Of a DNA stretch of 64,000 bases, positions 34,563 to 64,000 are shown one piece after another; position 1 is the first letter of the stretch, and the number at the start of each line of letters is the position of its first letter. The translations under genes and the position numbers were made by a program. The notes beneath the pieces are model-generated. The model worked only from the letters and a program-made list of their open reading frames with translations, did no database searches and was not told the DNA's origin. The stretch lies in assembly GCF_040436345.1 (NCBI RefSeq), contig NC_133220.1:3913936-3977935 (forward strand), written 5' to 3'. The stretch is from Pagrus major (lineage: Eukaryota; Chordata; Actinopteri; Spariformes; Sparidae).

Positions 34563-35400
34563 TATCGGAATTATTGTGTAAGAAAAATACTTAGACATTT
34601 TTCATGTATATTATTTTAAAACTATACTCTTATTGTGAGTGTGTATGTAATTTATTTTATGTTGTGTTTTATCTGGACCGTGAGTCTGTAATCAAGTTTT
34701 GAATTGAAGTTCAGCCTTAATAGTAGAACAATAAGTTGTATGGAAATGGGACTCAGCACTTTGTTTTGGATTTAGTACACAAGAATTAAATGTACTTTTA
34801 ATGTTTTATACTAACAGGAATTGACACAATAGGCAGCTGTGGATGTTTACAGAGAGATTTATTTGTTATTTTTATCTTATAAGACCTCTGGAGCCGTATC
34901 CTCAATTATTTACATTTTTTCTGCAGTGAGTCTCCATTTTCTTTGTGCATTGCATCCTGGGTCAGCAGTGTTCACACACAGTGAGCTTAAAACAGAACTG
35001 CATAGAATTTTCTTGACTCCACTTAAACTGATCCATTTTCCATTAATCAAATATCAGAAACTGATAGCTGATATTTTCACAGATACAGTATATCAGCCAA
35101 TTACAAAGTAAAGCTGACTAATGATTTTAAGATGTTAAACTTTTTAGCTTGTACAACTTAAACTTGTTTTTATATAGTTTCCTGACTTTAGTAAAGTAAA
35201 GTCAGAGTGCAAAAACCTTACAAAAAGAGTCTGCCCCTCCTTTGAAAATAGTACATATTCGTCTTAATTTCAATGATTTATTTATTTATTTCTATTTAAT
35301 GTTTAAAAACTATTCCTTTTACATTGAGAGCAAACATAACCGGAACCCTTGTTTGTGAACACACACTTGGCCAGTAAAGCTGGTTCTGGTTCTGTAGCTG
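34563..35400. other. Intergenic region between cox6c and stk4
   Basis: About 840 bp of AT-rich sequence without a recognisable gene. Confidence 0.6.
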
Positions 35401-35501
35401 AGCAGAGCTGCAGTCCACTCATGCCTGTCCTCAGTGTGTTTGTCGCCCCCTGCTGCGGCCGCCCGGTACTGCAGTCTTTGTTCGGCCCCGCCTTCCTGCC
35501 C

Positions 35502-35555
35502 ACTCTTCTTCTTCTTCTTCTTCGTCTCCTTCTTCTTCTTCTTCTTCTTCTTCTC
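35502..35555 (+). repeat. (CTT)n microsatellite
   Basis: Two CTT runs separated by CGTCTC. The reverse-strand frames over it that give poly-Lys and poly-Arg tracts are artefacts. Confidence 0.95.
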
Positions 35556-35636
35556 GGCTCTTCCTGGTTCCTTCCACTGGACGTCACAGCGGCGGGTTGT
35601 CAAACAAGTCCAAAGTTGTCCAGACACGGGAGGAGG

Positions 35637-35708
35637 ATGAACCCGGCGGCGAGGAAACGGCAGCTGGGTGAAGTCTTTACACCGCGTAGACCTCGTTTCA
35701 CAAAATGA
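35637..35708 (+). CDS. Possible upstream open reading frame of stk4
   Basis: ATG followed by 23 codons (MNPAARKRQLGEVFTPRRPR then FTK) and TGA, 253 bp before the stk4 start. It would matter for translation only if transcription starts upstream of 35637. The ATG has G at -3. Confidence 0.3.
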   Translation: MNPAARKRQLGEVFTPRRPRFTK

Positions 35709-35757
35709 TAAACGGACGTGGTTGTTTTCGAGGCTTTCAGGCGGCAGCGGCGCGGAC

Positions 35758-35817
35758 GCTGCTCTGCTAGCTGCTCGGCTAGCTGCTCGGCTAGCTGCTC
35801 TGCTAGCTGCTCGGCTA
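35758..35817 (+). repeat. Five tandem 12-bp units (GCTGCTCGGCTA)
   Basis: Units 1 and 4 read GCTGCTCTGCTA, and units 2, 3 and 5 read GCTGCTCGGCTA. A decayed tail continues to about 35840. Confidence 0.95.
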
Positions 35818-35961
35818 GCTGCTGCTAACTGCTGCTAGCCACCCCGCGAGCTCAGCGGACGGTTGGTGTGTTAACTGACTGTTTAGCTGCGAGACGGTGA
35901 CGGTCAAGTTTGACTTCAGAGACTTCAGAGAGGATCGTTAAAGCGAAGCGAGGAGGACGAC

Positions 35962-62172
<26,211 letters not shown>

Positions 62173-63480
62173 GAGGAAACTGCTGAGCTCCTCGCAGCAG
62201 CAGCTGGAGGTTTGATCTCTCGTGTTCTCTGCAGCAGCTTCGTGAGGACGACTGAAACGTGTCTCACAGCTGCTGACGGACACGAGACGACACCGCTGGA
62301 TGTGATATGAAAAACTGTAACGATCGTCACTCTGATGTCAAAACTGCTGAAGAAGAACAAAGAGCTCATCGTTGTTCAGGATATTATTACTGTGTCTGTT
62401 TGTTTTAAGATCCACGTTTCCTTTATTCTGCCTTCTGGAGACAATCTGGAGTCTTCAAGAACTGTTTTGGATTTCTGGCTTTAACGGTTTCAGAAAGTGA
62501 GAAAGTTTGATTTCATACCATCTGCAGCTGATTTGGATGTTTGACTTTCTTTCTGTTTATTTCTCAGATATCTTTAAGTTGAGTTTTTTTCACTGATTTG
62601 TTTGGTACAACGTCATTTTAACTGCTGTCTGTTTGACTAAGGTACTCGTCTTAAGTGTTTCCTGTCATTGTTGGTAAATGATGACGCTGCTCTCACTCCG
62701 GACTGTGAAAGTCTCAAGTTTGCAGTCTAGAAATGGATCATTACCTGGTCCTGTCTGAAAATACAGATTATTATTATGGACACGTGAATTTGAATGTTTC
62801 TCTCAAACTGGAATTTAAATTTTCTGAAGCAAAATGTTTGAAGTGAATTTAATCACAACATTTTGACTTTCCTTTGTTTAATTTAATTTGGTGTCCAGCG
62901 TCTTATTTGTCTTCCTGGGTAAGCTACAAACAAAGACCCGGGTCGACAAATTGATGAATTGAACAAAGCGCTTATTTCCTGGATTCATTAGTTTGATCTG
63001 GCACCGAGGACCGAACGAGATTTATCCCCAAAAAACGTGCCAAGAAGCCGCAGACTGAATCTGGCGTCGACCGCAGTCTGATTTAACTTCTAACATTCCT
63101 CGGAGCAACTCAGCCGCTCGTTTTTCATACGTCACAAGGAGGATTTATATTTTTCTACACATGTTTAGAGGTTAGATACATGTTGGCTCGGAGAGTTTTG
63201 ATCACAGGGACGTCGTCAGAATGAAAACCAGCTTCTCAGGTCATAAAACTCCTCAGGGTGTAAAATAATGATGAGAAATGACTGTAGATAGTTCACACAA
63301 AGAGTCGCGTCTGTGTATATATATGAGCACAACTGAGCTGTATTTGTATATTGTGATTAATTTGATCAGTTGAAGGGTTTCATCCCCAAAACGAGACACT
63401 TTTCTTTAAGTTATTACTCTGAATATTAAACTGTTATCAATAAGAATCAGTGTCGGATGTTTTTGTGGAGAAACCCTTCA
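62173..63480 (+). other. stk4: stk4 3' UTR (provisional) with ATTAAA at 63425
   Basis: No AATAAA was seen close downstream of the stop. The best candidate is ATTAAA at 63425-63430, followed within 40 bp by a G/T-rich stretch (GTGTCGGATGTTTTTGTGG). A longer UTR is possible. Confidence 0.45.
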
Positions 63481-64000
63481 GCCGAGTCCAGACCCGATAA
63501 CAAAATACTGTATTCAAACCTCCAGACTTGTTCTCGATGTGCAGGACTCTCAATGATACGTGAGCACAATTCATTTATATTTTTCTGTTCTGTGTTACAA
63601 GCATAGCAAAATGTTGTTTTGTTTCTTTTTCTGCCTCATTTTGGATGTTTTTATTTTATTTCTGCACAGTGATGGAATACAGAAACTGTCTCTGCCGACT
63701 TGATACCATGAAAAAAGGGAAAATACTGAAAATAATGGAGCTTGATTGTTATAAAATGTTATAAAATGTGGTGCTGAGCTGTTTGGGACGCATCAGGAGT
63801 TAAAGTCGTAATCACTGGAGAAGATTTGAACAGAAGTTCAGATCAGTTTTTACATGAATCACTGTTTTTGTTTTCTTTTTAATGCTTTTTAATTATTGTC
63901 TGAACCTTTAACACAACATTGTTTTCTGTAAACTGGTGACTAAATATTTGTTTGTTTTTGGTCAGAATCACTGAATTGTGCTAAAAAAGAAATCACAGCA
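63481..64000. other. Region downstream of stk4
   Basis: No gene, RNA or repeat recognised. It may still be 3' UTR of stk4 if the ATTAAA at 63425 is not used. Confidence 0.5.

Larger units (their letters stand above)
35400..35961 (+). promoter_or_regulatory. stk4: stk4 promoter and 5' UTR
   Basis: A CpG- and GC-rich stretch that contrasts with the AT-rich flank. It includes CTT repeats (35502-35555), a CRE-like GACGTCAC near 35581, a 23-codon upstream reading frame (35637-35708) and five 12-bp tandem units (35758-35817). No TATA box was recognised. The transcription start is unknown, so how much of this is 5' UTR is open. Confidence 0.6.

Noticed and set aside
35303..35708. Lys/Arg-rich reverse-strand frames and a Leu-rich forward frame near the stk4 start
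   Set aside because: The basic and Leu/Phe runs are the (CTT)n microsatellite read in six frames.

Overview
The window looks like a piece of a teleost fish nuclear genome, probably a percomorph. The evidence is small split exons with GT/AG borders, genes separated by repeat-rich DNA, very many (CA/TG)n microsatellites, and several short transposon and tRNA-SINE-like families that I associate with fish. Nothing points to bacterial, viral or organellar DNA. Three protein-coding genes are supported, all on the + strand: an angiopoietin (5' exon not found), cytochrome c oxidase subunit 6C (cox6c), and the Hippo-pathway kinase MST1 (stk4).

Layout. 1-18367: no exon found; microsatellites, decayed mobile-element pieces and a 239-bp-period tandem duplication. 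It is best read as intron 1 and/or upstream DNA of the angiopoietin. 18368-25821: nine angiopoietin coding exons (coiled coil, linker, complete fibrinogen-like domain). The signal-peptide exon is missing from what I can read. About 25822-26480: its 3' UTR, which starts with degenerate repeats of the last coding segment. 26480-30690: intergenic. 30690-34340: cox6c, with a non-coding first exon, two coding exons and a separate 3' UTR exon, flanked by an 82-bp inverted repeat. 35400-63450: stk4, 11 coding exons giving 497 codons, with a CpG-rich, repeat-rich 5' region. Its introns 1, 9 and 10 are 3.6, 11.1 and 6.5 kb. 63450-64000: downstream DNA.

The three genes do not form a pathway: a secreted Tie2-type ligand, a mitochondrial inner-membrane respiratory subunit and a cytosolic kinase. 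The grouping is informative for genome history. STK4 and ANGPT4 lie on human chromosome 20, while COX6C, STK3 and ANGPT1 lie on 8q, a paralogous region from the early vertebrate duplications. The kinase is clearly STK4-type by its N-terminus and its linker before the SARAH domain. The angiopoietin is therefore more probably angpt4 by context, although its fibrinogen-like domain also resembles ANGPT1 strongly.

The best leads are an exact DEVD caspase motif in stk4 together with loss of the second mammalian caspase site; a stop codon overlapping an AATAAA just inside stk4 intron 9, which would give a SARAH-less kinase; TG-repeat splice acceptors; an apparent extra intron in the angiopoietin coiled coil; and a duplicated 3' coding end. 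I did not find a convincing new biological system. All statements about families come from memory and reading by eye; no search was run.
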